Source: JAXLQL01 sp046331625
Lineage (GTDB): Bacteria; Acidobacteriota; Terriglobia; Bryobacterales; Bryobacteraceae
Length of the DNA stretch: 64,000 nucleotides
NCBI GenBank assembly: GCA_046331625.1
Contig: JAXLQL010000002.1
Span: 620,001 to 684,000 of the forward strand
Direction of reading: 5' to 3'
The position numbers and the translations under genes were made by a program. Every line of letters starts with the position of its first letter. The first letter of the stretch is position 1. Shown piece after piece: positions 8,429 to 17,190 of this stretch. The notes below the pieces were generated by a model. The model ran no database searches. It saw nothing but the letters and a program-made list of their open reading frames with translations, and was not told the origin of the DNA.

Positions 8429-10099
8429 CTACTGCACCACCACGCCCCGCTCCTCGAGCAGCGTTCCCGTAACCCGTAGCAGCGTCAACAGCGCCCGCCG
8501 GTACTGCACCGACGCCGTCACCAGATCTCCCTCGGCGCGGCTCTTGTCCTGCTGCGCCTGAATCACGAAGAAGATCGTCGACACGCCCAAGTCATAGCGC
8601 TTCGTCTCGGCGTCCAACCGGAGATTCGAGAAGTTCAGCGACGTCTGGTTCAGCTTCACGCTCGCCCGGGCGCTTTCCACCTGCGTCACCGCGTTGAGCG
8701 TATCCTGCCGAATGGTCTGCTCGATCGCCCGCGCCCGCAGCGTATCGAGTCTCTTCTGGATCAGGTTGTCCGCCAAGTCGGCCTGCCGCGTGCGATCGCG
8801 CAAGGGCAAGCGCAGCGTCAAGCCGCCTACGTACGTCGGGAAGTCGAACCCGAACACCTGGTTCAGCGCACCGCCAATTCCACCGGGGATCAGCTTGGTT
8901 ACCGTGGGAACGCCCGTGCCGAGATTAATCGTGCGCGGCAGTTGATTGCCGCTCAAGCCGTTCGAGTTGTATGCAAAGTTCAGGTCGAGCTGCGGCATCA
9001 ATTGGTTCTTGATCTGGCGATACTGGAGATCGTCGAGGTCGAGGTTCTGCAACTGCGCCTTGAGGTCGGGCCGATTGAGGTAAGCGGCTTCGACGTACTT
9101 CTCCTTGTCGAGCGGTGCGTCGTCGGTCGGCGGCAGGGTGCTCTCGGTCAACACGATCGGGAGGTTCCGGAACTGCGGATCGAGATCGGCGGCGATCTGG
9201 CGGCGCAATTGATCCTCTGACTGTTGCAGCCGGTAGCGCGCCTGCGTCACGGCGATTTCCGAGTTCGCATACTGCTGCTGCGGCTGATAGATTTCGAGAG
9301 CCGAGATCGCGCCCAATTCGAGTTCCCGCGTGTTGCGCTTGAGGAACTCTCCCGCCACGCGCAGCGCTTCTTCCTGCACCTTGAGAAACTCGCGGTCCTG
9401 AATCACCTGCCAGTAGGCGTTCTCGGCCCGCTGGATGAGGCCGAGCAACTGGTCTTTCATCGAATGCTCGGCCTGCCGCAGCCGGCTCTTGGCCAGCATT
9501 AGCGGGATGCGGTTCACGAACTTGCCGCGATTCTGCAGCAGGGGCTGCGTATAGCCGATCTGAAGACCCGAATTGATCTGCGGATTCAAGGTAGCGAAGG
9601 CGTTATTGGTGGTGAACTTGCTCGCGCTGAATCCTACGCGGTACGAACTGCCGTTCTCGAGCACCTGCGTCACGTTGCCGGTGAAGGGCTGGTTCAGCGT
9701 GCTCAGTGCGCTGGTACCTTCGAGCAAGCTCGCCGTGGCCTGGTTGGAACGCGTGGCGTTGAAGGTGGAGGCCAGAATCGGATCGAACCGGCCGAACGTG
9801 CGCAGTAAATCGGGCTTGAACGTCTCGAGCGTCACGCGCTGCACCTGGATATCGGTGTTGTTCGCCAACACTAGTTCGAGATACGAGCGGAGCGACAGCT
9901 CGAGATGGTCGCCGATCACGAATTCCGCCAACCGCGCCGGAGCCTCGAGATCCACCTTGGGAAGTTCTTGCTTGATGTACTGCCGGAAAAACGTACCCTC
10001 GGGGAACTTCGGAACCGGGAACATGCTTACCACCGGATCCTGCGCCGGAGCGGCCAAAGCCGTAGCAATGAGCAGTGCAGTAGCGTTTCGAAAGGTCAT
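8429..10099 (-). CDS. TolC family outer-membrane efflux protein
   Basis: 556 residues with a signal peptide ending near AAPAQD. Two OEP-type repeats of long coiled-coil helices are visible: one around the RAENAYWQVIQDREF segment, typical of TolC-family helices, and one in the C-terminal 150 residues (RARAIEQTIRQ through TASVQYRRALLTLL). The length is within the family's upper range. It is the last gene of a five-gene unit (adaptor, adaptor, adaptor, MacB-like permease, TolC), 7 nt after the permease. It should form the outer-membrane channel for a MacB-like export system. Confidence 0.93.
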   Translation of the reverse strand: MTFRNATALLIATALAAPAQDPVVSMFPVPKFPEGTFFRQYIKQELPKVDLEAPARLAEFVIGDHLELSLRSYLELVLANNTDIQVQRVTLETFKPDLLRTFGRFDPILASTFNATRSNQATASLLEGTSALSTLNQPFTGNVTQVLENGSSYRVGFSASKFTTNNAFATLNPQINSGLQIGYTQPLLQNRGKFVNRIPLMLAKSRLRQAEHSMKDQLLGLIQRAENAYWQVIQDREFLKVQEEALRVAGEFLKRNTRELELGAISALEIYQPQQQYANSEIAVTQARYRLQQSEDQLRRQIAADLDPQFRNLPIVLTESTLPPTDDAPLDKEKYVEAAYLNRPDLKAQLQNLDLDDLQYRQIKNQLMPQLDLNFAYNSNGLSGNQLPRTINLGTGVPTVTKLIPGGIGGALNQVFGFDFPTYVGGLTLRLPLRDRTRQADLADNLIQKRLDTLRARAIEQTIRQDTLNAVTQVESARASVKLNQTSLNFSNLRLDAETKRYDLGVSTIFFVIQAQQDKSRAEGDLVTASVQYRRALLTLLRVTGTLLEERGVVVQ

Positions 10100-10106
10100 T
10101 GTTGTC

Positions 10107-11363
10107 TTATTCGTAACGGATCGCCTCGATCGGGTCGAGCTTGGCGGCCTGCATGGCGGGATAGATTCCGAACAACAGTCCGATGCCGACCGAGACCGAG
10201 AAGGCGACGACGATCGATGTGGTGGTTACCTCGGTCGGGTATCCGGCTGCGGCGCCAATGATCCAGGCTAGCGCAACGCCGAAGATCACGCCCATGATGC
10301 CTCCGAGCATGGAGATCATGGTCGCCTCGGTGAGGAACTGCCGGATGATGTCTGACTGGCGGGCGCCCAGCGCGCGGCGAATTCCGATTTCGCGCGTGCG
10401 TTCGAGCACTGTCGCCAGCATGATGTTCATGATGCCGATACCGCCGACGAGCAGCGAAATGCCGGCGATCGAGATCATCACGATGTTGAAGATACGCAGC
10501 GTGCGCTGTTTCTGTTCGAGCAAACCGGCCGGCACCACCACCGTGTAGTCGCCCGCGTCTTTGTGGGTCGCGTTGAGGATCGCGCTCACCACGCCAGACG
10601 TTTCCACCGAATCCGTACCGTTGGCGACTTTGATATAGATGCCGTCGATCTCGTCCTTGAGGTAGCTGTTGGAATCCTCGAACCGCCGCATCACCGTGTT
10701 CAGCGGCGCGATCACCAGGTTGTTGCGGTTGATCACTTCCAGGCCTTCCACTTCCGTGTCGGCGCTCGCTTGCGGCGCGAGCACGCCCACCACCTGGAGC
10801 CATGTGTCGTTGATCTTGACGAACTTGCCCACTGCCGGATCGTAGCCGAGCAGATTCACCTTCGCCGCTTCACCCAGCACGCATACCGGAACCGAGTCGC
10901 GGTTCTCTTCGTCGCTGAACCACCGCCCTTCCACCACGCGCAGGCTCTGGATCTCGAGGTACGAGGGCTCCACGCCGATCAGCGTCGGCGGCTCCTGCGC
11001 CGTCTTCGGAACCACACGCTGCGGCTTGAATCGTTTCCGCGGAGTCAACGCCGCCAGCCCCGGAACGTTTTCGGCAATCGCGCGGAAATCGCGGAACGTC
11101 AGCCCCGGCGAGATCTGGCGCCGCGACTGCAACTCGTTCCGGTCCACCGCTTCCTTGGCTTCGATCAGGATGTTGTTGACACCCAGCAAATCGATCGAGG
11201 CGATCATGTCCTTCTGCGCGCCGGCCGTGATGGCCAACATCGCCACCACCGCGCCCACGCCGAAGATCATGCCGAGCATCGTCAGCATGGTGCGCAGCTT
11301 GTGCACCAGGAGGCTCGTAAGCCCCATCTGAATTTCTGGCAGTACGCCCGAAAGAACAGCCAT
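10107..11363 (-). CDS. MacB-type ABC transporter permease (FtsX/MacB fold), no ATPase domain
   Basis: 418 residues. It has an N-terminal transmembrane helix (about 25-50), a large periplasmic MacB_PCD-like domain (about 55-270) and three C-terminal helices holding the hallmark GGIGIMNIM and ERTREIGIRRALGA motifs. It ends in A-x-x-x-D-P-I-E-A-I-R-Y-E, as MacB family permeases do. MacB of E. coli has the ATPase in the same chain; here it is absent, and no ATPase gene occurs between 8429 and 16728. The subunit must borrow one from elsewhere. It lies 8 nt after the third adaptor gene. Confidence 0.93.
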   Translation of the reverse strand: MAVLSGVLPEIQMGLTSLLVHKLRTMLTMLGMIFGVGAVVAMLAITAGAQKDMIASIDLLGVNNILIEAKEAVDRNELQSRRQISPGLTFRDFRAIAENVPGLAALTPRKRFKPQRVVPKTAQEPPTLIGVEPSYLEIQSLRVVEGRWFSDEENRDSVPVCVLGEAAKVNLLGYDPAVGKFVKINDTWLQVVGVLAPQASADTEVEGLEVINRNNLVIAPLNTVMRRFEDSNSYLKDEIDGIYIKVANGTDSVETSGVVSAILNATHKDAGDYTVVVPAGLLEQKQRTLRIFNIVMISIAGISLLVGGIGIMNIMLATVLERTREIGIRRALGARQSDIIRQFLTEATMISMLGGIMGVIFGVALAWIIGAAAGYPTEVTTTSIVVAFSVSVGIGLLFGIYPAMQAAKLDPIEAIRYE

Positions 11364-11371
11364 GTCCGTTT

Positions 11372-13546
11372 TTATCCCTTACCGCCCGGCATCATCGGGG
11401 GCGCTCCACCCTTGGGAGCGTCCGCTCCCTTCTTCTTACGATCGCTCGGCTTGGCCTCGGGATCCTGCATCGCCACTTCCTCGCCGGCCTTCAGCCCTTC
11501 GGAGATCAACATCAGCGATTCGCTACGCCGCAGGGGCTTGATTTCGCGCATCACGAACCGCGTGCCCTGCTTCACGTAGACCACCTGCTTATTCTCTTTC
11601 TGGAAGATCGCCTGCGCGGGAATGTAGATCGCGTTCGGAATCTTCTCGACGATAATCTCCACGTCGGCCAACAGCCCAGGCCGTAGCAGCACGTCGAGCT
11701 GGCTGTCTTCTTCAGGAGGCGGAGGAAGCTTCGCATTCTCGAGATCCTTCAACGTGAATCCGCCCGGGATCCCCATGCCTGCGCCCAGGCCACCGAAGCC
11801 GCCAGCACCACCGGGACCGCCCTGGCCGCGTTGCCGGCGACCCTCGCCGCCCTGTCCGCCGCCACCAGCACCGGCTTCGCCACCGGGACCGCCGCCACCT
11901 TCGCCCCGTTGACGCCGCCCGGCGAACTCAGGTCCGCCACCTTTGCGCTCGCCTTCGGCGCCTTTCTGCTCGCCCTTTTGTTCGCCGCCCTTGGCTTCTT
12001 CGCCTTTCCCTTCACCGGCCTTGCGCTCACGGCGCGGAGCGTTGATACCGGCCTTTTGCATTTCTTCGCGGAGCTTTGCAAAAGCCTTCTGGCGATCTTC
12101 CTGGCTCATCTCCATCGGATTCTTGCCGGCGAAAACCTTCTGGAAGATCTCGCGCATTTTCTGTTGCTGCTCGGGAGTCATGTCGGCGCCACCGAACATA
12201 CCGCCACCGCCGCCTCCACCGAACATTCCACCGCCACCAGGGCGCATACCGCCACCGGCGCCGCCGCCGGCGAAACCACCTGCACCGCCGGGACCACCGC
12301 CTCCGGGTCCGCCTTGCCCACCGCCGAAGCCACCGCCGGGTCCACCACCGCCCGGTCCGCCGAACCCACCCCCGCCGCCTCCAGGGAAACCGCCACCGCC
12401 GCCGAAACCACCGCCACCCATCGCGCCGCCCATCCCGCCGAACATCGCGGCCATCGGGTTCGCCACCGGAGCCTTCTTGCGATTGGCTTCCGCCGTGGCC
12501 AGGATCCGCGTGATCTGGTCAGGCTTGGCGCCCAGCGCCTCGAGCAGTTGCTTCATGTCCACCGAGAACAGCACGTCGAATTTCTTCGCAGGATCGCTCG
12601 AAAACACGTTGGCGCTCGCAGTGCCGCTCAGCGACTTGATCTTGCCGTGGAGCCGCTTCTCGGCCAGCGCGTCGAGCGACATCTCAACGTCCTGGCCTTC
12701 CTTGAGATTGGCGCGGTCGAGTTCACCGATGCGGGCGATCACTTCGAGTTCGGAGAGATCGAGCACTTCCACCACCGGCATGCCCGGCTGGAGTTGATCG
12801 CCTTCACGAATGTCGGGCTGCTGGCTTCCGAAAGAGAAAAATCCGCCGCCGCGATTCTGCTTGATCGCAACCAAGCCGCTCATCGGCGACAGCAGCTTCA
12901 CCTGGTTGAGTCGCGCCTTCTCGCGAGCCATTTCAAGATTGGCTTTGTTCTTGCGCTCGCGCAACACGGCGATTTCCGCCTCGGCCGATTCGCGCCGCGA
13001 CTTGATATCGCTTTCGAGCTGCTTCAGCCGGCGCTTGCTCTCCTCGAGCGTCAGTTCGTTCTTGCGCGCGTCGATGTTCGAGAGCAGTTCGTTCCGCTTC
13101 ACCTCGAGTTCGGCCCGCCGCACGGCGTAGCGCGATTGCAGCAACTCCACCTGGTCCTGATTGTTGCGGATGGCCAGATCCGCCTGCGACTTCTTGATCT
13201 GCTCATCGATTTGATCGAGCTCGAGCTGCTTCTCCTCGATGCGCGACTGGAGTTCGGAATCGTCGAACTCAGCGATCAGGTCCTTTTCGCGCGCAAAAGC
13301 GCCCAGCGCCGCGAGCTTGGTCACCTGCACCGTTCCGAACAGATTCGGAGCGGTCAATTGCGCTGACCGCACGGCTCGCAGTTCCCCACGGGCGAACGTC
13401 TTGACGATGATGTCGCCTTGGCGCACTTTGGCCGCCGGAAACGCGGCCTGCTGCGTTTGCGGGATCTTCTTGTACGCCGTGTAGGCGGCATACGCCCCCG
13501 CGCCCAAACCGAGCACCAGTATCAGACGGAACAGCAGTTTCTTCAT
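11372..13546 (-). CDS. HlyD/MacA-type periplasmic adaptor with very large Gly-rich insertion
   Basis: 724 residues, nearly twice the usual 370-450. It has an N-terminal signal anchor (residues 5-25), a half-lipoyl motif, and a long coiled-coil hairpin (about 90-215). The beta-barrel domain starts near 250. A block of about 240 residues (roughly 365-605) is then inserted into the beta-barrel: glycine runs (FGGGGG and PGGGG types), a short charged helical piece near MTPEQQQKMREIF, and a Lys/Glu/Gly-rich stretch. The normal adaptor fold resumes with RPGLLADVEI and IYIPAQAIF. It sits between another adaptor and the permease, and probably links the permease to TolC. Confidence 0.88.
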   Translation of the reverse strand: MKKLLFRLILVLGLGAGAYAAYTAYKKIPQTQQAAFPAAKVRQGDIIVKTFARGELRAVRSAQLTAPNLFGTVQVTKLAALGAFAREKDLIAEFDDSELQSRIEEKQLELDQIDEQIKKSQADLAIRNNQDQVELLQSRYAVRRAELEVKRNELLSNIDARKNELTLEESKRRLKQLESDIKSRRESAEAEIAVLRERKNKANLEMAREKARLNQVKLLSPMSGLVAIKQNRGGGFFSFGSQQPDIREGDQLQPGMPVVEVLDLSELEVIARIGELDRANLKEGQDVEMSLDALAEKRLHGKIKSLSGTASANVFSSDPAKKFDVLFSVDMKQLLEALGAKPDQITRILATAEANRKKAPVANPMAAMFGGMGGAMGGGGFGGGGGFPGGGGGGFGGPGGGGPGGGFGGGQGGPGGGGPGGAGGFAGGGAGGGMRPGGGGMFGGGGGGGMFGGADMTPEQQQKMREIFQKVFAGKNPMEMSQEDRQKAFAKLREEMQKAGINAPRRERKAGEGKGEEAKGGEQKGEQKGAEGERKGGGPEFAGRRQRGEGGGGPGGEAGAGGGGQGGEGRRQRGQGGPGGAGGFGGLGAGMGIPGGFTLKDLENAKLPPPPEEDSQLDVLLRPGLLADVEIIVEKIPNAIYIPAQAIFQKENKQVVYVKQGTRFVMREIKPLRRSESLMLISEGLKAGEEVAMQDPEAKPSDRKKKGADAPKGGAPPMMPGGKG

Positions 13547-13577
13547 GAAAGTCGATTCTCCCCGCCCCCAGGGCGGA

Positions 13578-14885
13578 TTACAGCTTCTTGGCGCGCTTGG
13601 CGGCCTCCACCGGATTCTCGAGGTAGATCGTCTCGCCTTCGCGCAAGCCCTTCTCCACCACGATGTCGCTTTCGTTGCGCTTACCCACTTCGATCTGGCG
13701 GATCTCGTACCCCGCGCCCCGCTGCACCCAAACCGCCGGCTTGCCCTTTTCGAGGAAGCTAGCCCGGCTCGGAATCATGATCGCGTTCGTCTGGCTCTCG
13801 ATCAGGATGTCCACGCTCGCGCTCATGCCTGGCCGCAAACGCGGATCCAGCGTCTTGAGAGTCGCCCGCGCTGGAAACGTCTTCTCGGTCATGCCCATGC
13901 CGCGCCACTGAATGGCCGCGATCGGACTGATCCAGTCGAGTTCGGCCGACAGTTCCCTTTCAGGCAGCGCGTCGACACGCATCCTGACCTGCTGGCCCAG
14001 TTGGAGCTTCCCACGATCCACCTCATCGAGCTTCAATTCGACACGCATGGAATTGAGATCCGGAATCTCGGCGATGGCCGCGCCGGTCCAGGCGCGGTCG
14101 CCTTCCTTGAACGGAGGCGGCGTTGAACCGAACGAGCCCTGGGTGCGGAAATTGGGCAGGATGTTGACGATGCCCGAAATCGGCGAACGGATCACCATCT
14201 TCCCCAAGTAGCCCTTGGCGCGATCCATGTCGCGCACCGTCTTGTCTTTCTTTTGCTGCAACCGTTCCACGTCGGCCTGCTGCGCCACGTCGTGAGCGGA
14301 GATGGTGACCTTCTGCTGATTCAATTCGCCTTCGCTCACCCCGACGTCGATCTTGCTCTTCGCGCCTTCGATCTCGGAAACCACATCGGCTTTGCTCGCT
14401 TCGAGCTTGGCGCGTTCCACGTTGTATTGCCGCTGCATCAAGGTCATCGAGTCCTGCTCGTCGGCAATGCGCTGCGAGGCCTTCAACTGCACGATCTCGC
14501 TATCCACCGTCCGCACGCTGGTCGAGCGCTCGATGTAGTACTGCTCCTGTTGGGCGGCGTCGAACTCGATCACCACGTCGCCCTTGTTGACGGGCTTGCC
14601 GGACTCGGCAAGCTTCGTGATCTTCGGATCCGGCACCTGCGGCGCAATCAGCGTGACGGAGTTGTTGCTCTTCAATTCCCCGCGCGTCTTCACCGAAATG
14701 ATGAACTCCGCCTTGCGCACGCGCGCCGTCGGGATCTCCACCACGGTCTTGCCCGCGTACCGGTAGGCCGCGTAGGCGCCGCCGCCCGCCAGGCCAGCAA
14801 CCACGGCCCAAGTGACCAGCCGCCGCGCCATCGACTTCTTCGACTGGCCGATGCGAATTTTGGGTTTCAGATCCTTCGATGCCAC
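13578..14885 (-). CDS. HlyD/MacA-type periplasmic adaptor of normal length
   Basis: 435 residues. A basic N-terminus is followed by one membrane-spanning anchor (about 25-45). Next come a first lipoyl strand region, a long alpha-hairpin (about 120-215) rich in Gln, Lys and Glu heptads, a second lipoyl half (RSPISGIVN), and beta-barrel and membrane-proximal domains ending in LREGETIYLENP. No Gly-rich insertion, unlike its two neighbours. It is the middle of three adaptor genes; the spacers are 31 nt to the next gene and 19 nt from the previous one. Confidence 0.9.
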   Translation of the reverse strand: MASKDLKPKIRIGQSKKSMARRLVTWAVVAGLAGGGAYAAYRYAGKTVVEIPTARVRKAEFIISVKTRGELKSNNSVTLIAPQVPDPKITKLAESGKPVNKGDVVIEFDAAQQEQYYIERSTSVRTVDSEIVQLKASQRIADEQDSMTLMQRQYNVERAKLEASKADVVSEIEGAKSKIDVGVSEGELNQQKVTISAHDVAQQADVERLQQKKDKTVRDMDRAKGYLGKMVIRSPISGIVNILPNFRTQGSFGSTPPPFKEGDRAWTGAAIAEIPDLNSMRVELKLDEVDRGKLQLGQQVRMRVDALPERELSAELDWISPIAAIQWRGMGMTEKTFPARATLKTLDPRLRPGMSASVDILIESQTNAIMIPSRASFLEKGKPAVWVQRGAGYEIRQIEVGKRNESDIVVEKGLREGETIYLENPVEAAKRAKKL

Positions 14886-14904
14886 GTTACGCCTCCTGCG
14901 CCAG

Positions 14905-16728
14905 TCAACTTACCTGCTTCTCTTCATCGGGCTTTCGCGAGACCGGCCGTTCCACCGCAACCACTTCCTGCGGCTTCACGCCGTTCCGCACGGCCACGTG
15001 CGTGAAGTTGGCGTGTCCCAACTCCACTTCGCGCCTCTGCCAGTCATTATTCATCGCCCGCACCCACACGTAGGGCTTCGATTCCTTGCCGTCGGCCCCG
15101 CGATCGGTGAACACCGCTTCCCGCGGCAACACTGCCGGGGCATCCGCCTCGTCGAGGATGATGTCGCAGCTTACCGAGATATCCGGAATCACCCGCGGAT
15201 CCATGGCATCCAGCTTGATCCGCACCGGAATCTCTTTCACCCAATCCGGCCGGAACCTCGACGATTTGGCCACCGATCCGATTGCCATCACGTGGCCGGG
15301 AAGCTCGAGTCCCGGGAAGGCGTCGAATTTCATCTTGGCCTTCATCCCCAGGCGGACTTTCTCCACGTCCACCTGGCTGATGTTCGCGTTCACGATCATC
15401 GAGTTCGGGTCCACCACCTGCATGAACATCATGCCCGGAAAGAGCTGATCGCCCACTTTGATCTGGTCGAAGTCCGAACCCCGGAACGTGTTCTGCATCA
15501 CCACCATGCCGTCGATCGGCGCTTTCAGAACCAGCCGGTTCACGTTGTTCTCGGCGCGCCGCAGCTCGAGCCTCGACATTTCCACCTGCAGATCCGCCAC
15601 GCGGCGATCCGCCTTGATCGAGGCGTCGACGTACTTCACCTCTTCCTTCAACTGCTTCAACCGCGCCTGCGTTTCCTCGAGGGCCAGCCGGAGCCGCTCG
15701 GAGTCCATCGCCGAACGCACCGGCAGCGTCTTCATGTCGAGCACAGCCTTGTCGTAGTCGGCTTGCGCGGAAAGAATGGTCTGCTCATGCGTCTTCTTGG
15801 TCAATTCCATATCCGACGTGAGCTTTTTGAAGCTCGCCTCGGTTTGGGAGACGCTCGCCTTGTAGTCATCGAGCCGGGTCATCATGTATTGGCGATCGAA
15901 CTCGGCGATGTCTTGGCCTTTCTTGACGATGGTGCCCGGCTTGGCGGCATCTTGCAGTACCACCATGAATTCGCTCATGCCTCCGCCTCCGCCACCGCCT
16001 CCGCGGCCACCGCCACCTCCACCACCGCCGCCGGTGTTTCCGCCACCACCGCCTCCGCCGCCTCCGGGCAGGTTCGCAGTGTTGCCCAAACCGTCGGCAC
16101 CCATGGTGCCCGACGAACTCGAACTCGAAGAGCGTGAGGAACTGCTTCCCTTGGCCGTGCCGCTGCTGATGCGCGTGGAACTCGCCCTGACATTGTTGCG
16201 CCCGCCGGACGCTCCGCCCGCAGCCGCGCTGCCCGACGCACTCGAACCCGACGAGTCTGTTGCGGATGCCCCAGAACTCGCCCCGGCCGAGGAGGCCGCG
16301 CCCGAGCCGCTGCCCGAATCCCCGCCTGCCGACGAACTCCGAGTCGTGGATCCGCCGCCGCTTGACGACATCCGTGTGCTCGAGTTGAAGCTCAACCCGT
16401 CGCGCCCAAACCCGCTCCGGCTGCCGCGAAGCTGCGGTACCAGAAGCGAGGAATACCGTTCGGCGCCGGTGGTTCCGGTCAAGCGAAGGCTCGCCACCAG
16501 CTTTCCGCCCTGCACCGTGTAGGTGCGCGTCCCCCCTCCCGCCGTCTGCTGCTGCTGGGTGGTCTGCGTCGTGCGATACCAGGCGAAAGCGCCCAGCCCT
16601 AACGCAGCCAACAATAGCAGCACCCACCACGGCTTGCGCCCGGAAGGCGGGGGCTCGGCCACGACCTTCAGATCTGGCGCCGCTGGAGGCGGCAGTACCG
16701 GAACTCCAGGAGACTTTTGCGGTTGCAT
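14905..16728 (-). CDS. HlyD-type adaptor with Ser/Gly-rich insertion, first gene of the export operon
   Basis: 607 residues from ATG 16728, chosen because GAGAGGAT lies about 8 nt upstream; the frame stays open to 16890 without support. A Pro-rich cytoplasmic N-terminus precedes one membrane helix (about 33-50). The first lipoyl strand is followed by about 180 residues of Ser/Gly/Ala-rich low complexity (about 110-270, including long glycine runs), inserted before the lipoyl half-motif PGTIVKKGQDIAEFD. An alpha-hairpin, a second lipoyl half (LKAPIDGMVVM) and a barrel domain follow. The insertion site differs from that in the 724-residue paralogue. Confidence 0.87.
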   Translation of the reverse strand: MQPQKSPGVPVLPPPAAPDLKVVAEPPPSGRKPWWVLLLLAALGLGAFAWYRTTQTTQQQQTAGGGTRTYTVQGGKLVASLRLTGTTGAERYSSLLVPQLRGSRSGFGRDGLSFNSSTRMSSSGGGSTTRSSSAGGDSGSGSGAASSAGASSGASATDSSGSSASGSAAAGGASGGRNNVRASSTRISSGTAKGSSSSRSSSSSSSGTMGADGLGNTANLPGGGGGGGGGNTGGGGGGGGGRGGGGGGGGMSEFMVVLQDAAKPGTIVKKGQDIAEFDRQYMMTRLDDYKASVSQTEASFKKLTSDMELTKKTHEQTILSAQADYDKAVLDMKTLPVRSAMDSERLRLALEETQARLKQLKEEVKYVDASIKADRRVADLQVEMSRLELRRAENNVNRLVLKAPIDGMVVMQNTFRGSDFDQIKVGDQLFPGMMFMQVVDPNSMIVNANISQVDVEKVRLGMKAKMKFDAFPGLELPGHVMAIGSVAKSSRFRPDWVKEIPVRIKLDAMDPRVIPDISVSCDIILDEADAPAVLPREAVFTDRGADGKESKPYVWVRAMNNDWQRREVELGHANFTHVAVRNGVKPQEVVAVERPVSRKPDEEKQVS

Positions 16729-16834
16729 AGCGTTGATCCTCTCGGCTCGGAAACCCTGACCGGAAGACTCCCCGGCGGACGGGTACAACTCTCCCGCCTG
16801 CGGACAGGGGTCTCTTAGCTGAACAGACGCTATT

Positions 16835-16864
16835 TTAATACGGGTGGTTATGTGCGCGCCGCAA
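16835..16864 (-). promoter_or_regulatory. Possible promoter of the export operon
   Basis: On the reverse strand TTGCGG (16859-16864) is followed after 18 nt by TATTAA (16835-16840), about 105 nt upstream of the first adaptor start. The local AT-richness stands out in this GC-rich DNA. Weak prediction from sequence alone. Confidence 0.3.
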
Positions 16865-16968
16865 AATATCGTTAAGGCGGCTCCACTCAAGGCCGCAATG
16901 GTTTCGAGTGTTTCGAGTATGCACTCAAACGGCTACGATGGGAGTGAGGGAGCGTGTCATGGCCCTGC

Positions 16969-17185
16969 TGGATTGATCCCAGTGTCCCGCCGTCGAGAGC
17001 GTGCCGGGACGCTCGAGTGGAGCCTGGGTGTTGCGCGACACCCGGATGCCGATCTCCGTGATTTTCGAGAACCTCGAGTACAGCTCGACGATCGAAGAGA
17101 TCATGGAGAAATACGGCGTGACCCGCGAGCGGGCACTCTCCCTCAGTAACGATCGCCACCCGCCGTTGCGGAGAGGATGCGCGCG
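16969..17185 (+). pseudogene. DUF433 protein remnant
   Basis: In the frame through 17019-17140 the translation contains LRDTRMPIS, then an IFENLEY segment, then IEEIMEKYGVTRER. This is the core of DUF433 proteins (R-G-T-R-I-P-V, then E-E-I-x-x-x-Y-x-x-x-T), small antitoxin-like proteins often paired with PIN-like toxins. The expected W-I-D-P N-terminus is present but in another frame (from 16969), and the C-terminus loses similarity after TRER. A possible V-A-E-R-M-R-A tail is near 17165. At least one frameshift is needed, so this is a decayed gene. No DUF5615/PIN partner is visible next to it. Confidence 0.6.
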
Positions 17186-17190
17186 GAGAG

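Noticed and set aside
12180..12460. Apparent tandem DNA repeat of CCACCGCC type units
   Set aside because: It is explained by the glycine-rich coding segment of the adaptor and is not a CRISPR or satellite array.
11831..16137. Long forward open frames (11831-13366 and 14812-16137)
   Set aside because: They mirror the adaptor genes; their Thr/Ala/Pro-rich stretches are the complement of the glycine-rich insertions.
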